64,000 bases of DNA from Heterohyrax brucei (taxonomy: Eukaryota; Chordata; Mammalia; Hyracoidea; Procaviidae), in NCBI GenBank assembly GCA_028571685.1, contig CM053141.1, forward strand, positions 75,067,833 through 75,131,832, in the 5' to 3' direction. Below the pieces are notes generated by a model. It did no database searches, was not told where the DNA came from, and saw nothing but the letters and a program-made list of their open reading frames with translations. Shown here in pieces: positions 47,100-59,269 of this stretch (position 1 is the stretch's first letter; each line of letters starts with the position of its first letter). The position numbers and the translations under genes were made by a program.

Positions 47100-47134
47100 A
47101 AAAAAAAAAAACAAACAAACAAAAAAACAAAGAA
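47100..47134 (+). repeat. A-rich simple repeat
   Basis: A12 followed by (CAAA)n-like sequence. It could be a degraded retroposon tail. Confidence 0.7.
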
Positions 47135-47289
47135 GGTTCTTTTCTTTTTTGTAAAGTGCAGCAAACAAACAAGATTCTATCATTTAGTTGACTTCATACA
47201 AACTGAGGAGTATAACATCTTTGACAAACCTTGGGCATCAGAAGAGCTGTGTTAAAATGAGTTCTTCAGTGGTCTGATATTCATGTCGA

Positions 47290-47910
47290 TGCATCCCACC
47301 TCAACAAGGAAGGGTTGACCTGTTCTTAACTTCTTCCTTTCTGTCATCTCCTCATCTGTCAATCCAGTGAGTCTACAGGCCCTGTCCATTTTCTGTCCTA
47401 AAAACAAACAAAAAAAACCCCAACATGTTGCTGCTGAGTCATCTCTGACTCAGAGGGATCCTGTAGGACAGAGTAGAATTGTCCCATAGGGTTTCCAAGG
47501 AGCAACTGGTGGATTCAAACTGCCAGCCTTTTAGTTAGGAGCAGTAACCCTTAACCATTATGTCACCAGGGTTTCCTCTCTGTCCTAACCTAAAACCAAA
47601 CCAAACCTAGAGCTGTCCAGTCTTCTCTCAAATTCATCCACCTCAGGTCAAGACTCCTTCTCTCCTGGACCATGGCAGTGGCCTTGTAGCTAGTCTTTCT
47701 TGCCTCATCAGCCTATTCTCCACCTTGCAGCCAGACTCAGCTTCAAAATTCAAAGTGGGATCAAGTCTTTTCACTGTTTTAATCCCTTCAGTGTCTTCCT
47801 CGAGCTCACAAGACAAAGTCCAAACTCTTACTGAGTCTAGGATGAGGCTCAAGACAACTTTCTTACTAGGCATTATTCGAGCAGCGGTATACACGAGTTC
47901 CAATTTCTCC
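47290..47910 (+). repeat. L2-like LINE fragment split by AfroSINE
   Basis: The text ccttctctcctggaccatgg, tctttcttgcctcatcagc and cacaagacaaagtccaaactc is L2-like. A SINE occupies 47415-47576. Confidence 0.5.
47415..47576 (-). repeat. AfroSINE
   Basis: A full reverse copy: gctgctgagtcatctctgac, ggacagagtagaattgtcc, gtggattcaaactgccagcc, ending gtcaccagggtttcc. Confidence 0.88.
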
Positions 47911-48534
47911 AAAGAGCTTTATGTTTTCTTGAAGATAAAAAAAATTCACACCCTTGATTTGTACTTATTTCACTAAGGAAGAGAAATTTGATTTACAGTT
48001 TTGAATTCTTCTTCCCTAACTTACATGGATCAGATTCATGTTGGTCAAGTCTGTTGCATAATGTTCTTTCTCAGGGCATATTGGCGTTTCCTGAGGTGAT
48101 AGAGAACCTTAACAACTATGTCTACTATAAGTATTATAAGAACTCAGAAGACAGAAACATTTGGGAAGCTGGCTGTGTGGAAGGGATGAACTAGATTACA
48201 TTTGCAGACCTCTATTCCCCAAATCATCCTGAGTGGTGGTGTTGTAATAGCAAGCAGAGGCTGCAGTACATTGTGCAGACAAGTACACCCAGGGTCTAGC
48301 AGAATGTGGACCTAGAATTGGTGCCCACAAATGCTAGTGAAAATCTTCATTGGGCGTGAATATTGACCCAGTAGAGAAGGTCTCAGGAAGGCTGTCTCTT
48401 GGATCCGGGTGCAGAAACTTTACTGGGTATGTTAAGAAAAGTTGTAAACTGACTTGGCCTTTGACAGAAAACTTTGGTTGCTGATGTGAAGCCTGAAAGA
48501 ATTAGATAATTTTCATTCTTTCAGTGATCACAGT

Positions 48535-48665
48535 TATCTGGGAAGTTGATTAAAAATACATATTTCAAAAGCCTAGGGATTCTGAATCAGTGGGTGGGAT
48601 AGAAAATGGAAATCTGCTTTTTAAAATTCCAGGCAATGCTACACTCATTGCCAGGTAACTACTTC
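48535..48665 (-). mobile_element. MER5A-like hAT fragment (orientation tentative)
   Basis: The text agggattctgaatcagtggg and attccaggcaatgctacac is MER5A. Confidence 0.55.
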
Positions 48666-49650
48666 AGCAGCATAGATGAGGGATAAGACAATGTCAGAGG
48701 CCAAGAATAAAGTCTAGATAAAAATAAGGCTGCAACCTAGAGTTTGGCATAAACTGAAGATGGCTCCGTAGGTCCAAGTTAGGCCCTTGTTCTTAGGATT
48801 TCCACCTGAAAAGATTAATTTCATCTTATCCCCTGGCTCAGGAGGAAGGTACTGGTGACATGCTCTAGCCAGAAGCTCTTCTTGAGAAAAACACTGTAAA
48901 TATTTTATCTTCCCTGTTGTAAATAATGCATCTATTTATTTATATAAAGTGAATATTTAATAAGCTGCAGAAACGGCAATTTGAATCTGGAATTTAATCT
49001 GTTTACGAGATCCCAAACCCAAGTTTCCACAAGGGAAACCAGTTCATATAAATATTGCATTTCCATCACTTCCACAAGCATTGATATCTATGTATTGATT
49101 GTTCAAATGGACATCGCAGGGCAGGCAGCAGGGGGCAGGGTGAGGAAATATGCCGTATTTTTCATGCAAATAACACACACTTTCTATGTTTATTTACCAA
49201 CTGTGCCCTCCCCCACGAGATGTTTGTGAGTGAACTATGCTATGTGTGTATGTGTGTGTGTATATATACATGTATATATATATATATATATTACAGCAAC
49301 ATGTGGGAAAAAATTGGTGTAACAGTGCTTATGACAATACTTAGTATGGGAAGGGCACCACTGGCAAACACACGCTGAAGGCTCATATTATTTGCATAAA
49401 AATACAGTGCTTTATGGCTCTGTTTATCGAAGAGTTTCTCATGCAGCTTATTATCTTCTTACCTTCAGGTAAAACCCCAAATCATTTCAAACAGCATAAA
49501 TTTATTCAATATTTTAAATAGGACTTGAGGAGAAAAGGGACAATCTCTGTTAGGTAATTTCCATTCCAAGTCTTATTACAAAGGTACTTTTCAAGTTTTA
49601 TACAAATGATTTCTTCTTCTTGTTATTATTACTCTTTGAATTATCCTGGA
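48666..49650. other. repeat-poor AT-rich island, candidate conserved noncoding DNA
   Basis: It contains two octamer-like sites (catgcaaat near 49163, atttgcata near 49390) and homeobox-like AT blocks, and no SINE. A (TA)n microsatellite sits at 49240-49292. Confidence 0.35.
49240..49292 (+). repeat. (TG)n/(TA)n microsatellite
   Basis: TG steps pass into a pure TA run, interrupted once by catg. Confidence 0.9.
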
Positions 49651-49662
49651 TTTGAATACTGT

Positions 49663-50345
49663 CTGTCATGAGTTGATCTGTGTCTCTCAAAAAATGTGTG
49701 TACCAGTTTGGCGACACCTTGATTCCTGGTGCTGTTGATGCTGTTACATGTTGTAAATCCTGCTCCTATGATGTTAATGAGGGAGGATGGTTAGTGGTTG
49801 TCTTGGTGAGGGGGGACTCAGTCTATAAGATTGTACTGTGCCTTGAGGCAATCTCTTGAGATATAAAGGAAAGGGAAGCAAGCAGAGTCAGAAAAAAAAC
49901 CCAAAAAACTTACTGCCGTAGATTTGACACGGACTCATAGCAACCCTATAGGGCAGAGTACAGCTGCTTCACAGAATTTCCAAGGAGCACCTGGCAGTTT
50001 CACACTGCCGACCTTTTGGTCAGCAGATCTAGCACTTAACCACTATGCCACCAGGGTTTCCTAGGCCACCAGAGAGTTAGGGGACTTCATACCACCAGGA
50101 AAGAAACAATGCTCAGAGTAAAGCACATCCATTGGACCCAGAGTCCCTGGGCCTCAGAAGCTCCCAGTCCAGGGGAAGATTGACAACAAAGACCTTTCCC
50201 CAGAGCCAATAGAGAAAGCTTTCCCCTGGAGCTGATGCCCTGAAGTTGGATGTATAGCCTATTAGATTATGACAGAATAAAATTTCTCTTTGTTGAAGTC
50301 ATCTGCTGTGGTATTTCTGTGATAGCACCACTAGACTGGGATACT
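49663..50345 (+). repeat. MaLR-like LTR with nested AfroSINE
   Basis: The left part is gtcatgagttgatctgtgtctc to gagatataaaggaaaggg. The right part is aggggacttcataccaccagg to ctgtgatagcaccac. It resembles the LTR at 26005-26520 block by block. Confidence 0.7.
49899..50061 (-). repeat. AfroSINE inside LTR
   Basis: The text actgccgtagatttgacacgg, ctatagggcagagtacagc and tttcacactgccgacc, ending tgccaccagggtttcc. Confidence 0.9.
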
Positions 50346-50439
50346 ATCCTTGAGAGTTACTAGTTGTGTGACTGGTCAATTTACTTAACCTCTCCACGCC
50401 TCTCATTCTCTTGTTATTTCCGTTATTATTTAAGATAAT

Positions 50440-50570
50440 TGTCATTGTTGGGTGCTTTTACATAGATTTTTAACTCATAGTAACCTACCTCTAGACTTTT
50501 CCAGGCTATAATCTTTATGGGAGCAGACTGCCAGTTGTTTCTCCTGTGGGGTTGTTGGGTAGGTGCAAAG
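50440..50570 (-). repeat. AfroSINE, long variant, truncated
   Basis: The text cattgttgggtgcttttacatag, ccaggctataatctttatggg and gcagactgccagttg is the variant middle. The tRNA end is missing. Confidence 0.65.
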
Positions 50571-51209
50571 CGAGGTAAGTACACAGAACCTGTATAAAAC
50601 AACATAGGTACTTGAAGCATACAGCTTCTCCTTTTTCTCTCTCCCCACTTCACATCACACATACCATAGCATAACTTCTTGGTTGCCTTATATAGTTGAT
50701 AATCTTCTTTTACTCTGGAACTGGGGTTTATTTTCTTGTAGTTTTGCATGCTTTGATAATATCAGTTCAAAAGGAAAAGTGGTTGGTCCTGCTGTGGCAC
50801 ACGATGTATACCTCTAGGAACGCTCATGTTTGTCTCTCTGGAGGTTTCCTGAGGTGTGTTTATCTTATGGCAATTTACAGGTGGTTCAGGTTTTCCCTTC
50901 AGCCTTACAAATGCAGAGCCTGATTTGTTCGATATACCAATGGAAGCTGTCTTATTTTTAGAACCGTAAATGTTCACCAAGGTCACTGAGATTGATACAT
51001 ACAAGCTAGAATGCTGATCCATTAATCAGTACACAAAATGTATCATTGTGGTGTACACTTTATCAGAATGTTGCTTAGTGGATATGAAATCAAGACAAGG
51101 GAAACTGGCTCCAGAGTATCAATGTTTAGGATACCCTAACAGGCTTCCTTTCTCCCTCTCTCATGGAGTAAGCCCACAGGGATAGGCTCATCCAGCTTCT
51201 CACTGCTCT

Positions 51210-51363
51210 AACCAAAACCAAAAAAGTTGATTTCAACTCATAGTGACCCTATAGGACAGAGAAGAACAGTTCCATAGCATTCCCAGGATGCACCTGGTGG
51301 ATTCAAACTTCTGACCTTTTGGTTAACAGCCATGGCTCTTAACCACTGTGCCACCACGGCTTC
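51210..51363 (-). repeat. AfroSINE
   Basis: The text accaaaaccaaaaaagttg, tataggacagagaagaacag and tggattcaaacttctgacc, ending tgccaccacggcttc. Confidence 0.88.
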
Positions 51364-51408
51364 TCTCACTGCTCTGGATGTCATTTCCTACATTCTAGTT
51401 TATACTTG

Positions 51409-51606
51409 AAGTCCCTGGAAGGTACAGATGGGTAAGTACTCAATCACTAGCTGAGAGGTTGATGGTTTGAACTCACTTAGAGGCCCTTCAGAAGACAGGG
51501 TTGGTGATCTGCTTCTGAAAGGTCACGGGGTTAAAAAGTCTAAGGAGCAGTTCTACTCTATATACATGAGGACACCATGAGGTGGCATTGACTCGATGGC
51601 AACTAA
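51409..51606 (+). repeat. AfroSINE, long variant
   Basis: It runs from aagtccctggaaggtacag through gatggtttgaactcacttag and gatctgcttctgaaaggtc to ggcattgactcgatggc. Confidence 0.8.
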
Positions 51607-51609
51607 CTA

Positions 51610-52775
51610 ACAGTATCTATACTTTTCTGTGCATGCACATTTTTCAAACAGGATATAATACGGCTACATTTCTGCTCCGCAGAGTACAAGGACATTTCAG
51701 TCCTATCACCTTGAGCTCACCTGGGCTGATTGCCTGGGTGTTTCCAGCACTCAAGTCACACTGTTACCCTGAGACATTATTCCTTCTTCCCCATGCCTAC
51801 AGTTTCCTTCCTTGTGGAGGAAGATTGATTACTGTGATAGTCTTTATTCTCTGCCTTAGCTTCCACCCTGACCTTCCTTCACCACCCATGGAAGTGGCTT
51901 CTCAGTAAATTTGGGAAAAATAAACTGGCTGTATGAAGGTGAGCTCCATTTTTCCTTTGGTGACAGATACTTGCTCACAGAAAGTGAGATCTCCTCTGTG
52001 CTCCGCTGCCTGTGACTGGTGGGAAAGTTTATCTTATTCTTGGGTTCAGCCTTAGGGAACCCCTTAGTCCAGAGATAAAGGCTTGTTCTCTGACCTAGCT
52101 TTATGAGTGATGAAAGTGATCTTCTCTCCCCATCTATCTTTCCTGTTTTATTTCTCAATTCTTTCAGAAGTTGAATGGGGGATGAGTAACACTGTTTATT
52201 AGGCCCTATCAAATACGCTATGACCATTAGATGCTCACCAAAGCCACTTCTACTTCTTCTAGCACCAGAGTGATTAAATGTCCTGGTTTTCCTAGGACTG
52301 AGGGGTTTCCTGGAATATGGAACTTTCAGTGCTAAAACTAGGATTGCCCCAGGCAAGATGTGATGATGGGCACTCTATTAAACAAGTAGAAAGACGAACT
52401 TTTCAACTTCCCTTGTGGTTGTTTGAGAATACAGGACTGAGGTCTAGCCTATGGAATGTGGGGACAACTGAAAACCTAAAATACCCTCCTTGGTCCTCCA
52501 GGCCCTCATTCTTCCTTATCTGAATACTTGGGAATAAATGACTCCAAGATGGTGGAGTTACCCGATGGAAGATGCTGAGGTTTCCGCACTATCCCTTGGA
52601 GGAAAGCCTCACAATCCATATCAGATATGACAGAGTAAAACTGTGCTGGCTAAACATACGCCTGTATCCTTTGTATGTGTGAGCTTCAGAAGGTAGCCTG
52701 ACTTGCTTACGACTGGCTCCTAGCTTGATACTGTTTTGTCTTCGATGGGTTTTTAGGAAGAAGCTCAAAGATCAA
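51610..52775. other. intergenic stretch, nothing recognised
   Basis: A 166-codon frame lies on the minus strand at 51856-52356, but it has no domain, splice sites or family resemblance. Confidence 0.4.
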
Positions 52776-52779
52776 GTAA

Positions 52780-52885
52780 TTTATGGTCTAGAGACAGTTG
52801 TGGGCCCTAAGTAACTGTGTAACCTACAACTAATCACTTAACTTCTTGAGCCTTAGTTTTCTCGTATTTTAACCAAAAGGAATAG
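52780..52885 (-). repeat. MIR fragment
   Basis: The text gtaactgtgtaacctacaac and cacttaacttcttgagcc is MIR. Confidence 0.55.
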
Positions 52886-52889
52886 ATGA

Positions 52890-54030
52890 GATCAGTGGTT
52901 CACAAACACTTTTGTGTTATGATCCTTAAGATTAACTATATTTTCTCCAGAAAGAAAACATACACATCTAGATTTTTGTAAACTTGCAAGAGGATCGCAT
53001 ATCTAACTGAAGCCCCACTAGTCCTCCCTTCCACCATGTTGTTTCATGAACCTTTCAGGAATCTTTGAATGAGAAGAAAACTAGTTCTAGCCTAAAACAG
53101 CTAAATGAGACCTGAGGATGATGTTATATTGTCACCTCATGCTCTGGAACCGGCTCTCTCTAGCTATTGTCTGATCTCTCTTCCCTCTTCATGACCATTT
53201 CCCTCACCTGTCCTTCTCTGTTTGGCTCATACCAGGTTAGCTGCTGTCTAGGACTGCTCTTGACAATGTCATCAATGGCCTTCTCTGTCTCATCTGTACT
53301 GGGTCAATATTTGTGCCTAGTCAACACGTTCACCAGTGTTTGTGGACCACCAGCTCCAGGCCTACACTTTGCTAGTCCCTGGGTGTATGTGTCTGTACCA
53401 TGTACTTGGTCCTTTGCTTGCTGTTTCAAGACTATCCTTGAGGATGACTTGGGGAATGAAGGTCAGCAAATGTAATCTAGTTCATCTCCACATGGCCAGT
53501 CCATTCTACTCCAGCTTTCTAGGGGTTTCTTTCCTTTGGAGTGTTTACAGTTGACATAGTTACCAAGGTCTTGTGTCTCCTGGGAAAATGCCAGCCTGCC
53601 CACTCTTAAGAACCTCCCTCTGGTGAATTTACTCCAGCACTAGGTCTGGGCTTGTATCTCTCTACCTCAAAGACCGACTATATCTGCACACAAAGAGAAA
53701 GATGTCTCATCTTTCAGAGATGGGTTTTCATTAAACAAACTTGTGAAATTGATTTAAAAGCCAGAGCCCCAGTTGGGACCTACATTTTTTGGTCTCTACA
53801 GATTTTTTCTTTTTTATCATTTCCTAGACTGACCAACCTCTTGCTGACTCTGCTAGTCCCTGTGTCATGTATTACATTCTCTGCTTGTTGATTTAAATCT
53901 TTAGTCTAAGATGATAATACATTGAATGATAATACGTTCAACTGGCTCTCCACATAGCTCTCTGATCTGAGCTACAAAATACTGTTTTCAAATCTTGAAT
54001 GTCAGAGGCCAATCATTTCTTTACTTGTTC
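52890..54030. other. intergenic stretch, nothing recognised
   Basis: No named repeat or gene is seen. Confidence 0.4.
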
Positions 54031-54039
54031 ACTTATTCT

Positions 54040-54165
54040 TTCAGAAAAGTATCCACTGAATACCCAATGTGCCAGGTACTGTCCTGGGTCCTGGAGATAA
54101 AATGGGAAACAAAATGGGCACAGTTTATCTCTCATGAAGCTTGTGTTCTGATCTTGTAGTCTGGT
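54040..54165 (+). repeat. L2 LINE 3' end
   Basis: The text tgccaggtactgtcctgggtc, agataaaatgggaaac and gaagcttgtgttctg is the L2 terminus. Confidence 0.65.
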
Positions 54166-54194
54166 CTTATTATCTGCAGGGAGCCTAAACAGTA

Positions 54195-54425
54195 GCTCCC
54201 AACCATAGCACGGTTTTAAATCAGGCAGATGTAGGTGGAGTCCTAGCTCTACCACTTACAGCTATGTGTCAGTACGCAAGTCCACTTAACTACTCTGAGC
54301 CTCACTTGTCTTAAATGTTTAATTGCTATGTAATTAAGCATATGCCAGGTTGTGAGGCTTAAATGAGATAATGCACGTAAAATTCTTGCCAAGAACTTGG
54401 GACTAACAGGCACTTAATAACTGTT
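54195..54425 (-). repeat. MIR element, nearly full (orientation tentative)
   Basis: The text gtcctagctctaccacttac, cactctgagcctcacttg-like sequence and ggcacttaataactgtt covers the MIR. Confidence 0.7.
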
Positions 54426-54691
54426 AATCAAGTAAGAAGCTAGAAAAATAATAAATGTAAAATATGATATCCTCTGTGTACCTTTTCCCCCTAAATTTAA
54501 GTTTCAAAGTCAAGGAAAATGCTTCCCATGTTTTCTGATGCTTTTTAACCGCCTTGTGCTTATTTTGAATATAAATTCCCACAAAATAACAATAATTTAG
54601 TCCCAACTTTGACTAAATAGTTACAAGAGTGTAAATAGTTCTGTTGTTGAAAGATAAAGAAATTTAAACTTGACACTAGAAGAGAAGGAAG

Positions 54692-55211
54692 GTACGTGGC
54701 TACCACCAATGATTGCCTTGACAGGGAACACAACAGAGAGTCCAGGGCAGAATGGGAGAAAAACACAGAACAGAATTCGAATTCATGTAAAAAGACCAGA
54801 CTGAATGAACTCACAGAGTCTAGAGGAACCCCCAAAACTATGGCCTTGGGACACTGTTAACCCAGAACTGAAACCATTGGTGAAGGCTGCTCTTTCAACA
54901 AAAGTCAGACAGGCCTGTAAAACAAAAAATTAATATACATGAGGGATGTGCTTCTTAGTTCAATCAAATATACAAGATCAGATGGGCAGCATCTGTCAAA
55001 AAGCAGGATGAGAAGACAGGAAGAGACAGGAAATGGCTGAACGGACATAGTGAACCTGAGGTGGAAAGGGGGTGTGTCTTGTCACATTGCGGCAATTTCA
55101 ACCAATCTCACAAAAAATATGTTTATAAATTTTTGAATGAGAAATTAACTTGGGCTGTAGACTGTCACTGAAGAACTGCTGCTTTTTTTTTTTTTTTTAA
55201 AGAAAGAAAAC
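54692..55211 (+). repeat. afrotherian L1-like 3' end with homopolymer tail
   Basis: It has the layout I associate with elephant-lineage L1 3' ends: gctaccaccaatgattgcc, gaccagactgaatgaac, ggacaggaaatggctg-like text, caaccaatctcac and atgagaaattaacttg, then T18 and an A-rich end. The assignment is from memory and uncertain. Confidence 0.45.
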
Positions 55212-55508
55212 CCTATGGAGTACAAAAACAAAACAACTAAATTCTGTTTTAATATTTTACATATGTAAACATATAAAAGATATTACACTGACTGCATATG
55301 AATGGAACAAGATGTTGACAGAGAGGGTTTTTACAGAAGGTTAAAGTATTTTCCTTATTATTGTTGAATACAGATGTGCCAATGATTGTGGAATTCTCAT
55401 TGTCTGAAATAAAATAATGAGGTCATTGTGAGATCATTTGATTTGGGAGAGCTGAGTAATGTGTCTGCATCCTGTCCTATGAAACTGCTCCCTGATCTTT
55501 ATTCCATC

Positions 55509-55527
55509 ACACACACACACACACAAA
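55509..55527 (+). repeat. (CA)n microsatellite, short
   Basis: Nine CA units without interruption. Confidence 0.85.
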
Positions 55528-55662
55528 TAGAGAGCAAAATAAACCCACTCTTCTCTTAAAGAGATTTTCTGTATTCTAGTTTCCTTGATGTTGTCTTGAA
55601 AGCTTTATTTATAGATAATGAGGGGATAAGAATTAACAAATTTTAGACTAACATTAACAAAC

Positions 55663-55830
55663 TAGAAACCCTGGTAGCATAGTGGTTAAGTGCAATCACT
55701 GCTGACTAACAGGTTGGCAGCTTGAATTCACCAGATGCTCCCAGGAAACACTATGGAGCAGTTCTACTCTGTCCTATAAGGTCTCTATGACTCAGAATCA
55801 ACTCAATGGCAGTGGGTTTGATTTGGGTTT
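55663..55830 (+). repeat. AfroSINE
   Basis: It runs from agaaaccctggtagcatag through gcagcttgaattcaccag and actctgtcctataaggtc to ggcagtgggtttgatttggg. Confidence 0.88.
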
Positions 55831-56060
55831 ATTGGTTGGCATATTGATCAATAGAAGTTGATGATGTTAATGAAAATACTAAGGCACATTTTGTTAGCAA
55901 TAACTCCCACTGATAAGATGGTAGAAATTCACCACCTAGACTACCCAAAGGAGCTTCAGGGAAGTCCTGAACCAGGCATTATGGATGCAAGCACTCACGG
56001 CCCACCTCAATGGGAGTTTTCAGTCAACTGCGAAGGAACAGAAGTAATGGGCACAACCAC

Positions 56061-56318
56061 CACCTGTCTGTCAGTGGTTGCTGGAATGTTGCTGTGATAC
56101 TGAACATGTTTCGTTTCAGTGGAGCTTCCAGACTACAAGGAATGAAGAAACTCCTGGTGTTCTACTTCTGAAAATCAGCCAGTGGAAGTCCTGTAGGTCA
56201 CAATAGTCTGACCTGCAAACTGACCATAGAAATCATGACACAGGACTGGGCAACACTGTTCTGTTGTGCATGGGGTTGGCCATGAGCCTGGGCCAGCTTC
56301 TAACAGCAACAACAAAAA
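56061..56318 (+). repeat. short composite RTE element, copy 2
   Basis: The 5' part (cacctgtctgtcagtgg, atgttgctgtgatac, gagcttccagactacaagg, gttctacttctgaaaatcagcc) matches the reverse of copy 1 at 46823-47045. The 3' part (gactgggcaacactgttctg, ttgtgcatggggttggcc, taacagcaacaac) is the RTE 3' end. Confidence 0.65.
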
Positions 56319-56324
56319 ATATTA

Positions 56325-57890
56325 AAACAGGAAATAAATAAGAAGCTATAAAGGAGAATAATAGAGGAGAAAGGTTTGGGAAGATGGTTAGGGAGAGGGT
56401 CATGCCTTTGAGGAGAACTCTGAATTGAAGAAAGAGAAGGAACTAGTCAACTGAAGGGTGGAGAGACAACACTGTAGGCAGAGGACAGAGTGCAAAGCAC
56501 TGAGGCAGAATGAGCCTGGTGTGGTCTAGGAAGTGTCAGCAAGCCAGGAGGCTGTGGGGAGGGAGCAGGGACCAGTCGGAGCTTGCAAAGGAGGTTCTAG
56601 TTTATCCAGAGTGCAGCAGGAAGCCATGTGGAAGCATGTGTAAACCAGGTTAGAATTAGACCCTGTTTGTGTCTTAAAATGACAGCACCTTTTGTGAAGA
56701 ATGGGTTATGGCAGGGCCAGAGAGAAGCAGGGAGAGCAGTTGGAAGACACTACAGCAGTCCAGGTAAGACCCGACAAGGGGGCCTCTAAAAAAGTCAGTG
56801 GCAGGCGAGGTGGGGCCCTCAGGCAAAAAAGTGGTGTCACACTAAAAATGCATTAATAAAAATATCTCGTAGTTCAAATACTTGCTTTTTAAGTATACAG
56901 ATAATTGAGTATTTTAATTTTGATGCTGTCTTCAAGAAGCGCACTGCCATCATGGAACAAATAATATCCCATTTTACATAAATGCATAGGATTGACATGT
57001 AATTGCCATCAAATCCTCATGCATGGACAGGAGAGGACATCCATATCAGCCACAACCGTTGGAACTTAGAGTTGGTGACAGATTTCCCAGCCAAGTGGAC
57101 GCCTGCACTCTGCAATTAGAAGAGGTTGAGTCACATGGGCGCCAGCCCTGTTTATGTCCAGCTGTCTTAAAATAGGCTGAATGGTAGAATGAGAGAAGAA
57201 GGGAAGGTCATAATCACCTCCCAGTTTATTCTTTCTCATTTCCTCCCTGGGGACACTGAGCACTGCAGGAGAGGTCTGTTACCAAAGGTATATCAGAATA
57301 TTCTGGGAGGATGTAATGAATGAAGACCCTGTGTGTGTGTATGAGTGTACATGTGGGGGGAGTTCATATGGTTATGTGCGCCACTATTTTCATATGCATT
57401 GTTTTAGCTACCCATAAACAAAGCGAGTTCATAGAAATTCCACCAGTGAATAAGATCGGAGGGAACTGGCTTCACGTGGTGATAGAAATACAATTCCAGT
57501 ACAATAAACTTCACGGGATATGTAAATTTGTTGTCAGCAAACATAATGGGATTGAAATAAATAACTTGGTAAAAATCACTCTACAGAAACTACAGTCTAT
57601 CAGGCAGTATTTGGGTCTGTTCTCTCGGCAAGGAATTAATTGTATAAAACTCATATTGTACTTTTAACCTAATAAGAGAAAAGAAAACTCAGAAGCTCCA
57701 CTTCATCTCAACCTGAAACCCTGTTTTATATCTCTGGGACTTGAAATTTGTCTTGTTATGATTTAGGAGTAGAAGTCAATTCTGTTAAGGTGATTGAAAT
57801 ATCTGAGGTCAAGAGAGGTCAGAAGACTTGAAGAACGGCTGTTACTTTAGGGCCAAACAGAAAGTTGGGATCAACTCAGCTCTCAGCTTT
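56325..57890. other. repeat-poor stretch, candidate conserved noncoding DNA at 56.8-57.4 kb
   Basis: No SINE or LINE end in 1.5 kb. A 115-codon frame at 57320-57667 starts in a TG-rich tract and has no family match. Confidence 0.35.
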
Positions 57891-57896
57891 CCATGA

Positions 57897-58064
57897 GACC
57901 AAACCCAAACAAACCCACTGCCACTGAGCTAATTCCAACACACAGCAACCCTATGAGACAGAGTAGAGCTGCTCCATAGAGTTTCCAAGGAGCACCTGTC
58001 AAATTCGAGCTGCTGACCTTTTGGTTAGCAGATAGCACTTAACCACTACGCCACCAGAGTTTCT
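57897..58064 (-). repeat. AfroSINE
   Basis: The text accaaacccaaacaaaccc, gagacagagtagagctgctc, caaattcgagctgctgacc, ending cgccaccagagtttc. Well preserved. Confidence 0.9.
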
Positions 58065-58309
58065 TTCCATGGCAAAAAGGAGTCAAATTACATATCCATC
58101 TCTCTGCCTGCCTGTGTGTGGATCTGTTTACTTCTCTATCTAACTGTTAAGAAACGATGACAGTCTTGCAAAAGGGCACCAAAGGAAAATTCTCACAATG
58201 GAAAATAATTTGTTTATAGGATTTTGAACATACTGGCAAAACACTGATCCACAATATAGAAAGTGTTTCCTCAAAAGGATTCAAAATTGGTGTTGTTTAA
58301 TTATTGAAA

Positions 58310-58855
58310 ACAATTCTTGTAAAAAATTTCAAATGATATAGAAACAGAGAATTAGAAAAATTAAAGTTCCTTTCCTTCATACATGTCACCCTCATCCCAT
58401 ATAACCACTGTAAACTGTAGCCTGTATCCTTTAAGATTTTTCTAATCATATACAACCTTATGTGTAAATACATAACATAATACCAACAATAACATGTAGC
58501 ATATACTTTTTCAAACCATGATTATGCTAGACATATTGTTCTGGAAATAGTTTCCTTTTCTCTGTGCATCTTTTCATGTCAGTACATAAACAGTCACCAC
58601 ATGCCTTTTAATGAATGCATCATTGTCCTTGAAATAAATCAAAAACCAAACCCACTGGTGTCAAGTCAGTTCTAATTCACAGTAACGCTATAGGACAAAG
58701 TAGAACTGCCCCATGGGGTTTCCAGGGCACAGGTGGTAGATTCCACCTGTCAACTTTTTGTTTAGCAGCTGAACGCTTAACCGCTGTACCACCAAGGCTT
58801 GTCCTTTGAATAGACATAATTTATTTTACAAGTTGGTAATGTGGAGGTTCAGCAA
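58310..58855 (+). repeat. ancient L1 3' UTR, split by AfroSINE
   Basis: The text ctaatcatatacaaccttatg, ccacatgccttttaatgaatg and ttgtcctttgaatagacataat is L1M-like. A SINE lies at 58640-58800. Confidence 0.5.
58640..58800 (-). repeat. AfroSINE
   Basis: The text aaaccaaacccactggtgtc, ctataggacaaagtagaac and tttagcagctgaacgc, ending taccaccaaggctt. Confidence 0.85.
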
Positions 58856-59010
58856 AAATGAAGAAAACCCGTCAATGAGATGGATTGACACAAGAGCCTC
58901 AACAGTAGGCTAGAACAATATGGATGACCACAGGGACACTGCAATGTTTTATTGTGCTATACTAAAGGTCTCCTGAGTTGGAGCTGATCCTATAGTAACT
59001 AACAACAATA
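58856..59010 (+). repeat. RTE LINE 3' terminal fragment
   Basis: The text gaagaaaacccgtcaatgag, agatggattgacacaagagcc and gagttggagctgatcc, ending taactaacaacaataac. Confidence 0.75.
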
Positions 59011-59124
59011 ACACTGGTAAACATTCAGCAAGTTGCTTTTAAATACAGATATTTTCTATGTAAAGGAGACTGCTATGATACCATTTTTTTTCCAAGTACT
59101 TTTAAACCAACTATTGATAATGTC

Positions 59125-59265
59125 TCTGAACTACTTTAGTTTAAAGAAAACTGAGGCTCTGAGACATTCAAGAACTCATTTAATGTCACACGGTCACTGT
59201 GCAGTCAGTTTGGGTTTCTCAGCCTGGTGTATTTCCTTACAAGCAGGGCTTCTAACCGGTTATTC
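59125..59265 (+). repeat. MIR fragment
   Basis: The text aaaactgaggctctgagacattc and aatgtcacacggtcac is MIR. Confidence 0.6.
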
Positions 59266-59269
59266 CCGA

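Noticed and set aside
51856..52356. 166-codon open frame on the minus strand
   Set aside because: No recognisable domain, no splice sites and basic/serine-rich text typical of chance frames.
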